A DNA stretch of 64,000 nucleotides from Microbacterium sp. No. 7. Lineage in GTDB: Bacteria > Actinomycetota > Actinomycetes > Actinomycetales > Microbacteriaceae. Numbering within the stretch: position 1 is the first letter of the stretch; each line of letters starts with the position of its first letter. The notes below the pieces were generated by a model, which was not told the DNA's origin, did not search any database, and saw only the letters and a program-made list of their open reading frames with translations. Positions 25,428 to 34,190 of the stretch are shown piece after piece. The stretch spans positions 186,001-250,000 of the forward strand of contig NZ_CP012697.1 in NCBI RefSeq assembly GCF_001314225.1. Reading direction: 5' to 3'. The position numbers were made by a program, and so were the translations under genes.

Positions 25428-26498
25428 ATGTCGAATCCTCCCCTCCGCACGGCGCCCGCGGCATCCGGTACCGGGCTCCGCCTCGGATACTGGACGCCCG
25501 TGTACGGCGGCTTCCTCCGCAACGTCGGCGACGAGGGCATGCCCGCGACCTGGGAGTACGTGCGGGCGCTGTCGCAGGAGGCCGACCGGCTCGGATACGA
25601 CACGACGCTCGTGCCCGAGCTGTACCTCAACGACCGCAAGGGCCTGCACGCCCCGAGCTTGGAGGCGTGGTCGCTGTCGAGCGCGATCCTCGCGACGACC
25701 GAGCGGCTGCGCGTGCTCACGGCCGTGCGCCCGGGGTTCCACCTGCCCGCCGTCGCGGCCAAGCAGTCGGTGACGCTCGCCGACATCGGCGGCGACCGGT
25801 TCGCGCTCAACGTCGTCGCGGCCTGGTGGGAGCAGGAGGCCGCCCAGTACGGCGGCCGGTTCACGCGCCACGACGAGCGCTACGAGCAGGCGCGGGAGTT
25901 CGTCGAGATCCTGCGGGGCACGTGGCGGACGACGCCGTTCTCGTACGCGGGCGAGCACTTCCAGGTGACCGAGACGATCCTGGAGCCCAAGCCGCGCGTC
26001 GCGCCCGCGATCTTCGCGGGCGGCGAGAGCGAGCACGGGCGCGAGACGATCGCGGGCTTCGCCGACTCGTACGCGCTGCACGGCGGCACGCTCGACGAGG
26101 TGCGCGAGAAGGTCGCCGACATGAACGCGCGCCGCGTGCGGCGGCACGGCCGGCCGTTCGACGAGTTCGCGATGTCGGCCTACGTCATCGTGCGCGACAC
26201 CGAGGCCGAGGCGCGGCGGGAGCTCGAGCGCATCACGACCGTCGACCCCGCCTCGCCCGGATACGCCTCGTTCGAGGAGTTCGTGCGCAACTCGCAGCTC
26301 GACGTCGAGGTGTCGCGCCGCGAGTACTCGGTCGGCACGCGCGGCCTGCGTCCCGACCTGGTGGGCACGCCCGCGCAGGTCGCCGAGCGCATCCGCGCCT
26401 ACGCCGACGCGGGGGTCACCCTGCTGCTCATCCAGTCGTCGCCCGCCCGCGAGGAGCTCGCCCGCATCGCCGAGCAGGTCGGCCCCCTGCTGCGGTGA
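25428..26498 (+). CDS. SsuD-like FMN-dependent alkanesulfonate monooxygenase family protein
   Basis: This 356-aa protein is close to the SsuD/FMNO branch of the luciferase superfamily. Segments include LRLGYWTPVYGGFLRNVGDE, the TAVRPGFHLPAVAAKQSVTL barrel strand, GGDRFALNVVAAWWEQEAAQ, the FYRYGGxF-like QYGGRFTRHDERYEQAREFV and PAIFAGGESEHGRETIAGFA. SsuD-type enzymes release sulfite from alkanesulfonates using reduced FMN. The match supports a sulfonate or related organosulfur role for the whole cluster, but the specificity is inferred. It is the last gene of the plus-strand operon, 26 bases after the exporter, with a GAAAGG ribosome site, and is followed by a strong hairpin. Confidence 0.85.
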   Translation: MSNPPLRTAPAASGTGLRLGYWTPVYGGFLRNVGDEGMPATWEYVRALSQEADRLGYDTTLVPELYLNDRKGLHAPSLEAWSLSSAILATTERLRVLTAVRPGFHLPAVAAKQSVTLADIGGDRFALNVVAAWWEQEAAQYGGRFTRHDERYEQAREFVEILRGTWRTTPFSYAGEHFQVTETILEPKPRVAPAIFAGGESEHGRETIAGFADSYALHGGTLDEVREKVADMNARRVRRHGRPFDEFAMSAYVIVRDTEAEARRELERITTVDPASPGYASFEEFVRNSQLDVEVSRREYSVGTRGLRPDLVGTPAQVAERIRAYADAGVTLLLIQSSPAREELARIAEQVGPLLR

Positions 26499-26520
26499 CG
26501 CCGGGATGCCGGACGACGGA

Positions 26521-26567
26521 ACGCCGAGGGGCGCACCCGCACGGATCGCGGATGCGCCCCTCGGCGT
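26521..26567. terminator. Bidirectional terminator, 15-bp perfect stem
   Basis: Arms ACGCCGAGGGGCGCA (26521-26535) and TGCGCCCCTCGGCGT (26553-26567) are exact complements around a 17-base loop. The hairpin sits midway between the convergent ends of the SsuD-like gene (26498) and the PAP2 phosphatase gene (26586) and can serve both. Confidence 0.8.
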
Positions 26568-26585
26568 CTGTTCGGCGACGGCGCC

Positions 26586-29500
26586 TTACTCGGCCGTCGT
26601 CCTGCGGCGCGCCACGACGAGGGCGACGATTCCGCCCCCGATCAGCAGCAGCGAGGCCACCGGCAGGATGAAGCCGTACGTCGAGCCGGTCTGCGCGAGC
26701 TGCCGCTGAGCGTCGGCCTGCGGCTGCGCGGTCGGCGCGGGCGCAGCGGTCGGCGCGGTCGTCGGTGCCGGTGCGGCGGTCGGCGCGACCGTCGGGGTGG
26801 GTGCGGCGGTCGGCGCGGTCGTCGGGGTGGGCACCGTGGTCGGAGCCGGCGTGACGGTCGGGGTGGGAGCGACGGTCGGCGTCGGCGTGACGGTGGGCGT
26901 CCCCGTCGGGGTGGGCGTCGGGGTGACGGTGGGCGTCCCTGTCGGCGTCGGCGTCGGGGTCACCGAGGGCGCCACGACCGACGGAGCGGGCTGTCCGGGC
27001 TCCACCGAGACGACGGTGCCCTGGGCGTCCAGCGTCACCTTGGCGCTGAGCGCGGCGGCCAGGTTGATCCGCTGCCAGCCCTCGGAGCTGGAGTCGAGCG
27101 GGTACCCCGAGTCGATCTCGGTCGCCGCCAGCACCGCGCGACGCTGCTCGTTCGTGAGCGCGGGGAACGCGGTGACCAGCAGCGTCTCGGCGCCCTCGGG
27201 GACGACGGCCGCCTGGCCGGTGTCGCCGACCGGCGCGAAGCCGTACGTCATCCGGGCCTCGTAGGCGGCCAGAGCCGACGCACGGTCGGTCACCGGCGCC
27301 GTCGACACGACGTCCGTGAAGGCGTTCTGGTAGCCGCGGTCGGCGTTCGCGCCCACCGCGGTGATGCACGTGGCGAGCGTGATGCCGTGGCCGTCGGCCG
27401 CGCACTGGGCCGTGAGGTAGGCCGTCAGCTCCGCGCGCGCGGGGAGGATGGTGTCGGTGAGGTAGGCGGCATCCGCGTACAGCTCGGCGACGTTGACGTG
27501 ACCCGACACCCGGCCGCCGATGACGTCGAGCGGGTAGTGCACGCCGAGCACGTTGCGCGCCAGGCCCGCCTCGGAGGCGCGCGTGATGATCTCCGGTCCC
27601 AGCTCGGGCAGCAGCGTGGCCAGCACGATGCCCGTGCCGTAGGCGTAGGCGGTGTGGCCCGACGGGAACGCCTGGTTGCGGAGCTCGCGGATCAGGTCGT
27701 AGGTGCCGTCGTGGGTGATGCCGGTCGCCGGGTCGGTCCACGGCGCGACCTCGGTGATGCCGAGGTTCGTCGCCAGGCCGTTGAGCCGGGCGGGATCGCC
27801 GAAGCTGCGGTCCTCCAGGAACGGGCGCGGGTAGTTGTAGTAGTACTTCGCGTTGCCCGTGCCCGCCACCGAGTGCCCGAGGTGGTCGTACAGCTCGGCC
27901 GTCAGGGCCAGCGACCCGTCGGCCAGGCCCTTCGCGAGATAGCCGCCGAGCACCGGTCCGAGCGCATCGGCGTAGGTCTGCTTCCAGTCCGCGTCGGCGT
28001 CGACGAGCGCGCGCTTCGACTGCACCGGATCGATCGCGCCCTTGGCGTTGATCTGCTGGACGATCGCGTCGTTCTGCGCGAGAACGTCACGACCCGCGTC
28101 GGTGACCTGGCCGCGGTAGGCGGTCGCGTCCTTCGTGGCGTCGTTCGTCATGTCGAAGGTCTCGGGAGTCCAGTAGATCTCGAACTCGTCGAGGAGCGTC
28201 GTGATGCGGTCCTTCGGCTGAGCGGGCACCTCCTGCTGCACGACGGATGCCGCAGGCTGACCCGGCTCCACGGCGACGACCGCGCCCGCCGAGTCGAGCG
28301 TGACCTTCGCGCTCAGAGCGGCGGGCAGGTTGATGCGCTGCCAGCCCTCCGAGGTCGAGTCGAGCGGGTAGCCCGAGTCGATCTGGGTGGCTGCGAGCAC
28401 CGCGCGGCGCTGCTCGTCGGTGAGGTCGGGGAACGCGGTGACCAGAAGGGTCTCGGCGCCCTCGGGAACGACGGCCGGCTGGCCGGCGTCGCCGACCTGG
28501 GGGAAGCCGTAGGTCATGCGCGCCTCGTAGGCGGCGAGGGCCGAGGCGCGGTCGGTCACCGGTGCCGTCGACACGACGTCCGTGAAGGCGTTCTGGTAGC
28601 CGCGGTCGGCGTTCGCGCCCACCGCGGCGATGCACTCCTCGAGCGTCGCGCCGAACCCGTCGTCGTCGCACCGGTCGGCGAGGTAGGCGGTGAGCTCCGC
28701 GCGCGCCGGCACGATCGTGTCGGGGATGTAGGCGGCATCCGCGTAGAGGGTGGCGACGTTGACGTGGCCCGACACCCGGCCGCCGATGACGTCGAGCGGG
28801 TAGTGCACGCCGAGCACGTTGCGCGCGAGGCCGGCCTCGGAGGCGCGGGTGAGGATCTCGGGCCCCAGCTCGGGCAGCAGCGACGCCAGCACGATGCCCT
28901 CGCCGTAGGCGTAGGCGGTGTGGCCGGAGGGGAACGCCTGGCTGAAGTGGTCGAGCACCAGGTCGTAGGTGCCGTCGTGGGTGAGGCCGGTCGCGGGATC
29001 GGTCCAGGGGTCGACCTTGACGATGCCGAGGTTGGTCGCGAGCCCGTTGAGCTTCTCGGGCGCGCCGAAGCTGCGGTCGTCGAGGAAGGGACGCGGGTAG
29101 TTGTAGACGTTCTTGGCGTCGCCGGTGCTCGCGAGGCTCACCCCGATGGCGTCGTACATCGCCGTGGTCTTCGGGAGCGAGCCGTCGGCGATGCCCTCGA
29201 CGAAGTAGGCGCCGAGCACGGGACCGAAGGCGTCGGCGAAGGTCTGCTTCCAGTCGAGGTCGGCGTCGACGAGCGCGCGCTTCGACTGCACCGGATCGGT
29301 CGCGCCGAGGGCGTTGATCTGCTGCAGGATGGCGTCGTTCGCGCCGAGGATGTCGCGGCCCTCGTCGAGCACGCGGCCGCGGAAGGCGGTGGCGGCCTTC
29401 GTGTCGTGGTCGGTCGGGTCGAACGCCTCGGCCTGCCAGTACGTGCCGAACTCTCCGAACAGCGCGACGTGGTCGGGGTGCGCCGCGTCGGCGTACGCCG

Positions 29501-29600
29501 GGACCACGCCGACGCCGAGCGCACAGACGCCCAGGGCGAGGCCGGATGCCAGCAGGGCGCGGCCTGAGCGCAAGGCCGGCCTCCGTGTCGTTGTCGGCAT
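26586..29600 (-). CDS. Secreted double-PAP2 acid phosphatase with LAXTG wall anchor
   Basis: This 1004-aa exported protein has a signal peptide (to about residue 38, ending AYADA) followed by two homologous units of about 440 residues. Each unit carries a complete PAP2 (vanadium haloperoxidase/class A acid phosphatase) site: KNVYNYPRP or KYYYNYPRP (KX6RP), [12 protein letters not shown] (PSGH) and [13 protein letters not shown] (RX5HX3D). Each also ends with a conserved [21 protein letters not shown] region. A Pro-Thr stalk of [15 protein letters not shown] repeats leads to LAQTG, a hydrophobic helix and a RRR tail, a sorting signal of the LAXTG type used by class E sortases. It would dephosphorylate substrates outside the cell while fixed to the wall. 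It is monocistronic. Confidence 0.93.
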   Translation of the reverse strand: MPTTTRRPALRSGRALLASGLALGVCALGVGVVPAYADAAHPDHVALFGEFGTYWQAEAFDPTDHDTKAATAFRGRVLDEGRDILGANDAILQQINALGATDPVQSKRALVDADLDWKQTFADAFGPVLGAYFVEGIADGSLPKTTAMYDAIGVSLASTGDAKNVYNYPRPFLDDRSFGAPEKLNGLATNLGIVKVDPWTDPATGLTHDGTYDLVLDHFSQAFPSGHTAYAYGEGIVLASLLPELGPEILTRASEAGLARNVLGVHYPLDVIGGRVSGHVNVATLYADAAYIPDTIVPARAELTAYLADRCDDDGFGATLEECIAAVGANADRGYQNAFTDVVSTAPVTDRASALAAYEARMTYGFPQVGDAGQPAVVPEGAETLLVTAFPDLTDEQRRAVLAATQIDSGYPLDSTSEGWQRINLPAALSAKVTLDSAGAVVAVEPGQPAASVVQQEVPAQPKDRITTLLDEFEIYWTPETFDMTNDATKDATAYRGQVTDAGRDVLAQNDAIVQQINAKGAIDPVQSKRALVDADADWKQTYADALGPVLGGYLAKGLADGSLALTAELYDHLGHSVAGTGNAKYYYNYPRPFLEDRSFGDPARLNGLATNLGITEVAPWTDPATGITHDGTYDLIRELRNQAFPSGHTAYAYGTGIVLATLLPELGPEIITRASEAGLARNVLGVHYPLDVIGGRVSGHVNVAELYADAAYLTDTILPARAELTAYLTAQCAADGHGITLATCITAVGANADRGYQNAFTDVVSTAPVTDRASALAAYEARMTYGFAPVGDTGQAAVVPEGAETLLVTAFPALTNEQRRAVLAATEIDSGYPLDSSSEGWQRINLAAALSAKVTLDAQGTVVSVEPGQPAPSVVAPSVTPTPTPTGTPTVTPTPTPTGTPTVTPTPTVAPTPTVTPAPTTVPTPTTAPTAAPTPTVAPTAAPAPTTAPTAAPAPTAQPQADAQRQLAQTGSTYGFILPVASLLLIGGGIVALVVARRRTTAE

Positions 29601-29848
29601 GTGTGTCTTTCCTTACTTTCGTCATGCGGGGATGCGCGCGCGACGCTAGCGGACCCGGATGCCCGATCATGCGGTCCCAGGAGAACAACGGGTGAACGGA
29701 TGCCGGGGGAGAGCGGCGGCGTCGCCTCGTCCACAGCCGTGCCATCCACGCAGCTGTCCACCGATCGCACGGATGCCGGCGAGCGCCCCGTCTGTGCGGG
29801 CCATGCTGGGCGTCGTGACGGCGGCGTCATCGAAAGGGAGATGTACGA

Positions 29849-30154
29849 ATGGGAGCGGTTGAAATGTACGATGTGAGCATGGACGTCTCCGTGAGCGCGC
29901 TGCGTTCCGAGCTCGCGCGCTGGATCGAGCGCGTGCGCGCGGGCGAGGAGGTGGTCGTCACCGATCGGGGCGTACCGGTTGCGCGGCTCTCGCCCGTCGA
30001 TACCGCGACCCGGATCGAGCAGCTGGTGCAGGACGGCATCCTGAGCAGGCCCGAGGTCGCGTCGCGACCGCTCGCGAGCGGCATCGAGCGCGTGCCGGCG
30101 AGCGAGCCGGTGTCTCCGCTCGTGGCCGAGCAACGGCGGTCGCGCGGCCTGTGA
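29849..30154 (+). CDS. Phd/YefM-family antitoxin
   Basis: The N-terminal half MDVSVSALRSELARWIERVR with GEEVVVTDRGVPVARLSPVD is the classic Phd/YefM DNA-binding domain that represses its own operon. The C-terminal half is flexible and charged and would bind and block the toxin. Start codons ATG 29849, 29864 and 29879 are all in frame. 29864 has GGGAG eight bases upstream and 29849 has AGGGAG, so the length is 91 or 101 aa; 29879 fits the family's usual start best. A direct repeat ATGTACGA (29841-29848 and 29864-29871) spans the start region and could be an operator. The stop overlaps the toxin start as GTGA. Confidence 0.85.
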   Translation: MGAVEMYDVSMDVSVSALRSELARWIERVRAGEEVVVTDRGVPVARLSPVDTATRIEQLVQDGILSRPEVASRPLASGIERVPASEPVSPLVAEQRRSRGL

Positions 30155-30579
30155 TCGGCTATTTCGACAGCAGCGCGCTCGTGAAGCTCCTCGTCGACGA
30201 GCCGGACGGCGAGCTCGTCTCCGCGCTCTGGGACGGATGCGACGTCGTGACGTCCAGCCGGCTCGCGTGCGCCGAGGTCCCCGCGGCGATCGCGGGCGCC
30301 GGACGGGCGCATCGCCTGTCGCCCGCCGACGTCGAGAGGGCGCTCGCCGTGTGGGACGGGCTCGCCGGCTCGGTGCGCTGGGTCGAGCTGACCCCGGGCA
30401 TCGCGCGCGCGGCGGGCGCGCGCGCCGTCGCCCATGTGCTGAGCGGCGCAGACGCCGTGCACCTCGCCAGCGCGCACGCCCTCGGCCCCGCGTCCACGGT
30501 CTGCATCACGTGGGACCGCCGGCTGTGGACGGCGGCCCGTGCCGAGGGACTCGCGGTCGCCCCGGCCGCGCTGACCTGA
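30151..30579 (+). CDS. vapC: PIN-domain toxin ribonuclease (VapC-like)
   Basis: This 142-aa PIN-domain protein has the expected acidic residues: Asp in IGYFDSSALVKLLVDEP, Glu in LACAEVPAAIAG, Asp in LSGADAVHLASA and Asp in CITWDRRLW, which together bind metal for RNA cleavage. Translation starts at GTG 30151, overlapping the antitoxin stop, so synthesis is coupled. The cognate antitoxin is of the Phd type rather than VapB, a common swap. The pair probably acts as a growth regulator or locus stabiliser. Two hairpin structures follow within 130 bases. Confidence 0.88.
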   Translation: MIGYFDSSALVKLLVDEPDGELVSALWDGCDVVTSSRLACAEVPAAIAGAGRAHRLSPADVERALAVWDGLAGSVRWVELTPGIARAAGARAVAHVLSGADAVHLASAHALGPASTVCITWDRRLWTAARAEGLAVAPAALT

Positions 30580-30622
30580 TCGGGTCGCGCTGACCTGATC
30601 CGGCCGCCGCCATGCGCTGGAC

Positions 30623-30641
30623 CGCCGGGCGCCGCCCGGCG
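30623..30641 (+). terminator. Hairpin terminator after the toxin gene
   Basis: CGCCGGGC (30623-30630) and GCCCGGCG (30634-30641) pair perfectly around a 3-base loop, 44 bases downstream of the vapC stop. Confidence 0.55.
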
Positions 30642-30648
30642 TCATCCG

Positions 30649-30707
30649 TTCGACCGCGGCATCCTGCGGGTGTGGATGCCGGGGACTGACACTTTGCCGC
30701 GGTTGAA
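30649..30707. repeat. Dispersed intergenic hairpin element, copy 1
   Basis: Outer arms TTCGACCGCGGCA (30649-30661) and TGCCGCGGTTGAA (30695-30707) pair with one G-T. The internal 20 bases ACCGCGGCATCCTGCGGGTG are identical to a second copy at 40148-40206, as are 14 bases of the right side (CACTTTGCCGCGGT). It lies between the toxin gene and the siderophore transporter operon. It may be a REP-like element or a terminator of a recurring type. Confidence 0.7.
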
Positions 30708-30760
30708 AGTGGGTGGGGTTGGGAGCAAGGGGTGAGGGCGGGGTGGAAGCGTGCTCCCCG

Positions 30761-30831
30761 GGGGCCTACTTAGGGCCTACTCGTGCCTCACCTGGGGTCG
30801 CCCCGGGGCCTACCGTGTCCCTCGGGGCCTA
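30761..30831 (+). repeat. Four copies of (G/A)GGGCCTA
   Basis: GGGGCCTA occurs at 30761-30768, 30805-30812 and 30824-30831, and AGGGCCTA at 30772-30779. The last copy supplies the stop codon of the minus-strand ABC gene. The cluster resembles neither a known operator nor an IS end; its meaning is unknown. Confidence 0.4.
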
Positions 30832-32535
30832 ATCGGCGCTGCGGCCTGCGGACCAGGCGGTCCAGAGGCGGGCGTAGGTGCCGCCGCGGTCGAGCAGCTC
30901 GGCGTGCGGGCCCTGTTCGACGACGCGGCCGTGCTCCATCACGACCACGAGGTCGGCGCGCACGGCCTGGTCGAGGCGGTGCGCGATCGTGATCGCGGTG
31001 CGGCCCCGTGCGAGCCGTGCGACGGCGCGGTCGAGCACGTCGTCCGACGCCGCGGTCGCCTCGTCGAGCACGAGCACGTCGGGGTCGTGCAGCAGCACGC
31101 GGGCGAGCGCGAGCTGCTGGCTCTCGACGGGCCCGAGGGCATGGCCGCCCGCGCCGATCTCGGTCTCCAGCCCCTCGGGCAGGTGCTCGAACGCGGCGAG
31201 GGCGCCCACGGCATCCAGCGCCTCGCGCAGCGCCGCCTCGTCGGCGTCGGGCCGGGCGAGACGCAGGTTGTCGGCGACCGTGCCCGTGAACACGTGCGGC
31301 TCCTGACCCGCCATGCCGATGCGGGGAACGGCGTCGCCGCCGAAGCGCACGCGCCCCGCCGACGGCGCGAGCGACCCGTGCACGAGCGCCGCGACGGTGC
31401 TCTTGCCCGCGCCGCTCGCGCCCACGAGGGCCGCCGTCGCGCCCGCGGGGACCGTGAAGCTCACGTCGTGCAGGGCGAACCCGCCGTCGTAGGCGAAGGT
31501 CACGTCGTCGAGCACGACGTCCACCGGGCCGCGCGACGTCGGCGCGGCGGGCGCGTCCGGCGCCGGCAGCTGCAGCACGCCCGCCATGCGCGCGAGCGAG
31601 GCGCCGGCCTTCTGCAGCTCGTCGACGCCGCCGAGCACCATGCCGATCGGCCCGAACAGCGCGTGGAAGTACAGCGCCGCCGCCGTCGCGCCGCCGACGG
31701 TCGTCGACCCGTCGCGCACGAGCACGAACCCCGCCGCGAGCACCGCCGCGAGGCCGATCAGCTCGGCGAGGTTCAGGCTGTTCCAGAACCGCACGACGAC
31801 GCGCGTCGCGGCCAGCTCGCGTGCGACCACCACGCCCGCGGCCTCGTCGATGCGCGCCTCCCGCGCCGCCGACACGCCCATCGCCCGCACCGTGTCGGAC
31901 GCGTCGATCGACTCGAGCATGAGCTGCGACCGCTCGCCCTCCGCCTCGCGCGCCGCCTGGTACGCGGGCCGCGCGCGGCGCAGCAGCCGCCGCACCGCGA
32001 GCACCTGCACGGGCACGGCGAGCGCCGCCGCGAGCATGAACCGCAGATCGATCGCGCCGAGCCCGACCGCGGTGACCACGACCGCGAACGCGGCGGACAT
32101 GAACGCGGGCACCACGCCCGTCACGACGTCGCCGACCACGCGCGAGTCGCCTGCGGCGCGCGAGACGAGCTCGCCGCGGCCGGCCCTCTCGACGAGGCGC
32201 GCCGGCAGCGCGAGCAGCCGCGTGACGACGCGCTCGCGCAGCTCGGCGAGCACGTCCTCGCCGAGCCGGGCGATCAGCAGCCGCCCCACGCCGGTGAGCA
32301 CGCCGTGCACGACGCCCGCGACGGCGACCGCGCCGATCAGCAGCGGCAGCCGCGCCGGATCGCCCGCGATGACGGCGTCCACGATCGCGCCGAGCGCGAG
32401 GGGGAGCACGAGGCTCGCCGACGACGCGACCGTGAGCGTCAGCGCCGACAGCACCAGGGCGCCGCGGCGCTCGCCCAGCATGCGGCCGAGCAGGCGGCGG
32501 GTCTGCCGCGGCTCGGCGACGGGGATCGCGGTCAT
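30829..32535 (-). CDS. ABC transporter half (IrtB-like) with degenerate signature motif
   Basis: This 568-aa ABC exporter-fold subunit has six membrane segments followed by an ATPase. Walker A (GASGAGKST) and Walker B (VLVLDEATAASDD) with catalytic Glu are intact, but the LSGGQ signature is replaced by LGPVESQQLALARV. Its partner has the opposite pattern. Adjacent siderophore genes suggest the pair works like mycobacterial IrtAB, an exporter-fold importer of ferric siderophores; no fused SIP domain is present here because the SIP is encoded separately. ATG 32535 overlaps the partner's stop (ATGA). An exporter for the siderophore itself is the alternative. Confidence 0.85.
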   Translation of the reverse strand: MTAIPVAEPRQTRRLLGRMLGERRGALVLSALTLTVASSASLVLPLALGAIVDAVIAGDPARLPLLIGAVAVAGVVHGVLTGVGRLLIARLGEDVLAELRERVVTRLLALPARLVERAGRGELVSRAAGDSRVVGDVVTGVVPAFMSAAFAVVVTAVGLGAIDLRFMLAAALAVPVQVLAVRRLLRRARPAYQAAREAEGERSQLMLESIDASDTVRAMGVSAAREARIDEAAGVVVARELAATRVVVRFWNSLNLAELIGLAAVLAAGFVLVRDGSTTVGGATAAALYFHALFGPIGMVLGGVDELQKAGASLARMAGVLQLPAPDAPAAPTSRGPVDVVLDDVTFAYDGGFALHDVSFTVPAGATAALVGASGAGKSTVAALVHGSLAPSAGRVRFGGDAVPRIGMAGQEPHVFTGTVADNLRLARPDADEAALREALDAVGALAAFEHLPEGLETEIGAGGHALGPVESQQLALARVLLHDPDVLVLDEATAASDDVLDRAVARLARGRTAITIAHRLDQAVRADLVVVMEHGRVVEQGPHAELLDRGGTYARLWTAWSAGRSAD

Positions 32536-34136
32536 CGGCCCGCCTCCACGTCGATCACGACGTCGGCGCCCTGCACGAGCGCGGGCGCCGCGTCGATCAG
32601 CACGGTCGTGCGGCCCGCGCGCAGCCGCCGCGTGCGCTGGGCGATGAGCGCCTCGGTCACCGAGTCGGCCGCGCTCGTCGGCGCGTGCAGCACCAGCACG
32701 GCGGCGTCGCGCGCCAGCGCTCGCGCGAGCGACACGCGCTGGCGCTGGCCGCCCGACAGGGTGAGCCCGCGCTCGCCGATCGACATGTCCCAGTCGTGCC
32801 GCGCGAGCTCGAGCACGTCGTCGAGCGCTGCGGCGTGCGCCGCCGCCTGCGCCGCGCCGTTCCCGGCGCCGTCGCCGTGGAAGACGACGTTGTCGTGCAG
32901 CGTGCCCGCGAACACGGCGGGCTGCGCGGGCGGCGCGAGGATGACGGATGCCGCGGCCCCGGCATCCACGACCGTCTCCCCGTCGACGGTCACGCGGCCC
33001 GCGTCGGGCAGCCGCACGCCCGCGAGCACCTCCCGCAGCTCGCGTGCGCCGCGCGGGTCGGCGACCCGCAGCGCCGCCCACGCGCCGGCGGGGATCGTCG
33101 CCGATACGGGCCCCGCGTGCGGGGTCGTGACCCCCTCGAGGGCGACGGTGCCGTCGCGCGCGGCATCCGGCACCGGCCGCACCTCGAGCGCGGGCGGCGC
33201 GTCGAGCACGGCATCCGTGCGCTTGGCCGACGCGCGCACGCCCGCGAGCTCGGCGCCCACGAACGCGAGGCCGCTCACCGGGCCGTGCAGGAACTGGGCG
33301 AGGCCGAGCACGGCCACCAGCTCGCCGACGCTCAGTGCGCCCGCCTGCGCCTGCGCGGCTCCCGCCCATGCGATCGCCGCGAGCAGCAGCGCCGACGCCG
33401 ACATGCTCACCATCGCGAACGCGCCCTTCGCGGCGACCGCGCGGCGCGATGCCACGCGGGCGCGCCCGCTCGCCTCCGCGAAGCGCGCGCTCGCCTCCGC
33501 CTCGGCGCCGATGTCGCGCAGCGCGCGCAGGCCCGTCAGCAGGTCGGCCGCGACGGCGCTCGCGCTCGCGGCGGCGGCCTGCTCGGCATCCATCCGCCGC
33601 TCCAGGGGCGCGGTCACGACGTGCAGCACGAGCACGAGCACGGGCGTCGCGACGAGCACGAGCAGCCCCACCGGTACCGAGATGATCAGCAGCGACACGG
33701 CGGCCGTGAGCACCGCGGCGAGCTGCGCGAGCGACGAGCCGACGACCCACACGAGTCCCGTCGCGCGCTCCACGTCGGTGCCCGCGACGCTCAGCAGATC
33801 GCCCGAGCGGCGCGGCGACGCGAAGCCCGACGGCGCCAGGATGCGCGCCACGAGCGCGTGCCGCAGCGCCCGGGCGCCCTTCTCGCTCGCACGCACCGAG
33901 GCGAGCTCGCCGTACCGCCACGAGAGCAGCAGGCCCGCGAACAGCAGCGCGAGCACGCCCAGCCACAGCGCCAGCTGCACGCCGTCGCCCGGCTCGATCG
34001 CGCGGTCGATCACGACGCCGATCACGACGGGCACGAGGGCCTCGGCGATCTGATGGCCGATGAGACCCGCGGTCGCCACGGCGAACAGCGCGCGGCGGCG
34101 CGACAGCAGGATGCGTAACGAAGCGGAGCGGCTCAC
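32532..34136 (-). CDS. ABC transporter half (IrtA-like) with degenerate Walker motifs
   Basis: This 534-aa subunit is the first gene of a two-gene operon. The membrane domain is normal, but in the ATPase the Walker A position reads LRVADPRGARELREVL without the GxxGxGKS/T loop, and Walker B reads VLVLHAPTSAAD with no Asp-Glu pair. The signature LSGGQRQRVSLARALA is perfect. It can therefore contribute only the signature half of an ATP site, which complements the partner exactly. GTG 34136 is the start; there is no strong ribosome site and an IdeR-like box ends just upstream, so translation may begin near the transcript end. Confidence 0.85.
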   Translation of the reverse strand: MSRSASLRILLSRRRALFAVATAGLIGHQIAEALVPVVIGVVIDRAIEPGDGVQLALWLGVLALLFAGLLLSWRYGELASVRASEKGARALRHALVARILAPSGFASPRRSGDLLSVAGTDVERATGLVWVVGSSLAQLAAVLTAAVSLLIISVPVGLLVLVATPVLVLVLHVVTAPLERRMDAEQAAAASASAVAADLLTGLRALRDIGAEAEASARFAEASGRARVASRRAVAAKGAFAMVSMSASALLLAAIAWAGAAQAQAGALSVGELVAVLGLAQFLHGPVSGLAFVGAELAGVRASAKRTDAVLDAPPALEVRPVPDAARDGTVALEGVTTPHAGPVSATIPAGAWAALRVADPRGARELREVLAGVRLPDAGRVTVDGETVVDAGAAASVILAPPAQPAVFAGTLHDNVVFHGDGAGNGAAQAAAHAAALDDVLELARHDWDMSIGERGLTLSGGQRQRVSLARALARDAAVLVLHAPTSAADSVTEALIAQRTRRLRAGRTTVLIDAAPALVQGADVVIDVEAGR

Positions 34137-34145
34137 CCCGGTAGC

Positions 34146-34164
34146 TTAGGATCGCCTCACCAGG
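34146..34164. promoter_or_regulatory. Candidate IdeR/DmdR iron box (divergent promoter)
   Basis: TTAGGATCGCCTCACCAGG agrees with the actinobacterial iron-box consensus TTAGGTTAGGCTAACCTAA (either base at the centre) at about 13 of 19 positions. It lies 9 bases upstream of the IrtA-like gene and 26 bases upstream of the AraC regulator gene, between two divergent starts. Iron-dependent repression of both is inferred. Confidence 0.6.
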
Positions 34165-34190
34165 CGGCTTCGACGATAGGACGACCGATC

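Noticed and set aside
27387..29567. A 726-codon plus-strand frame opposite the PAP2 gene
   Set aside because: It is a shadow of the phosphatase gene, which has intact catalytic motifs and signals on the minus strand.
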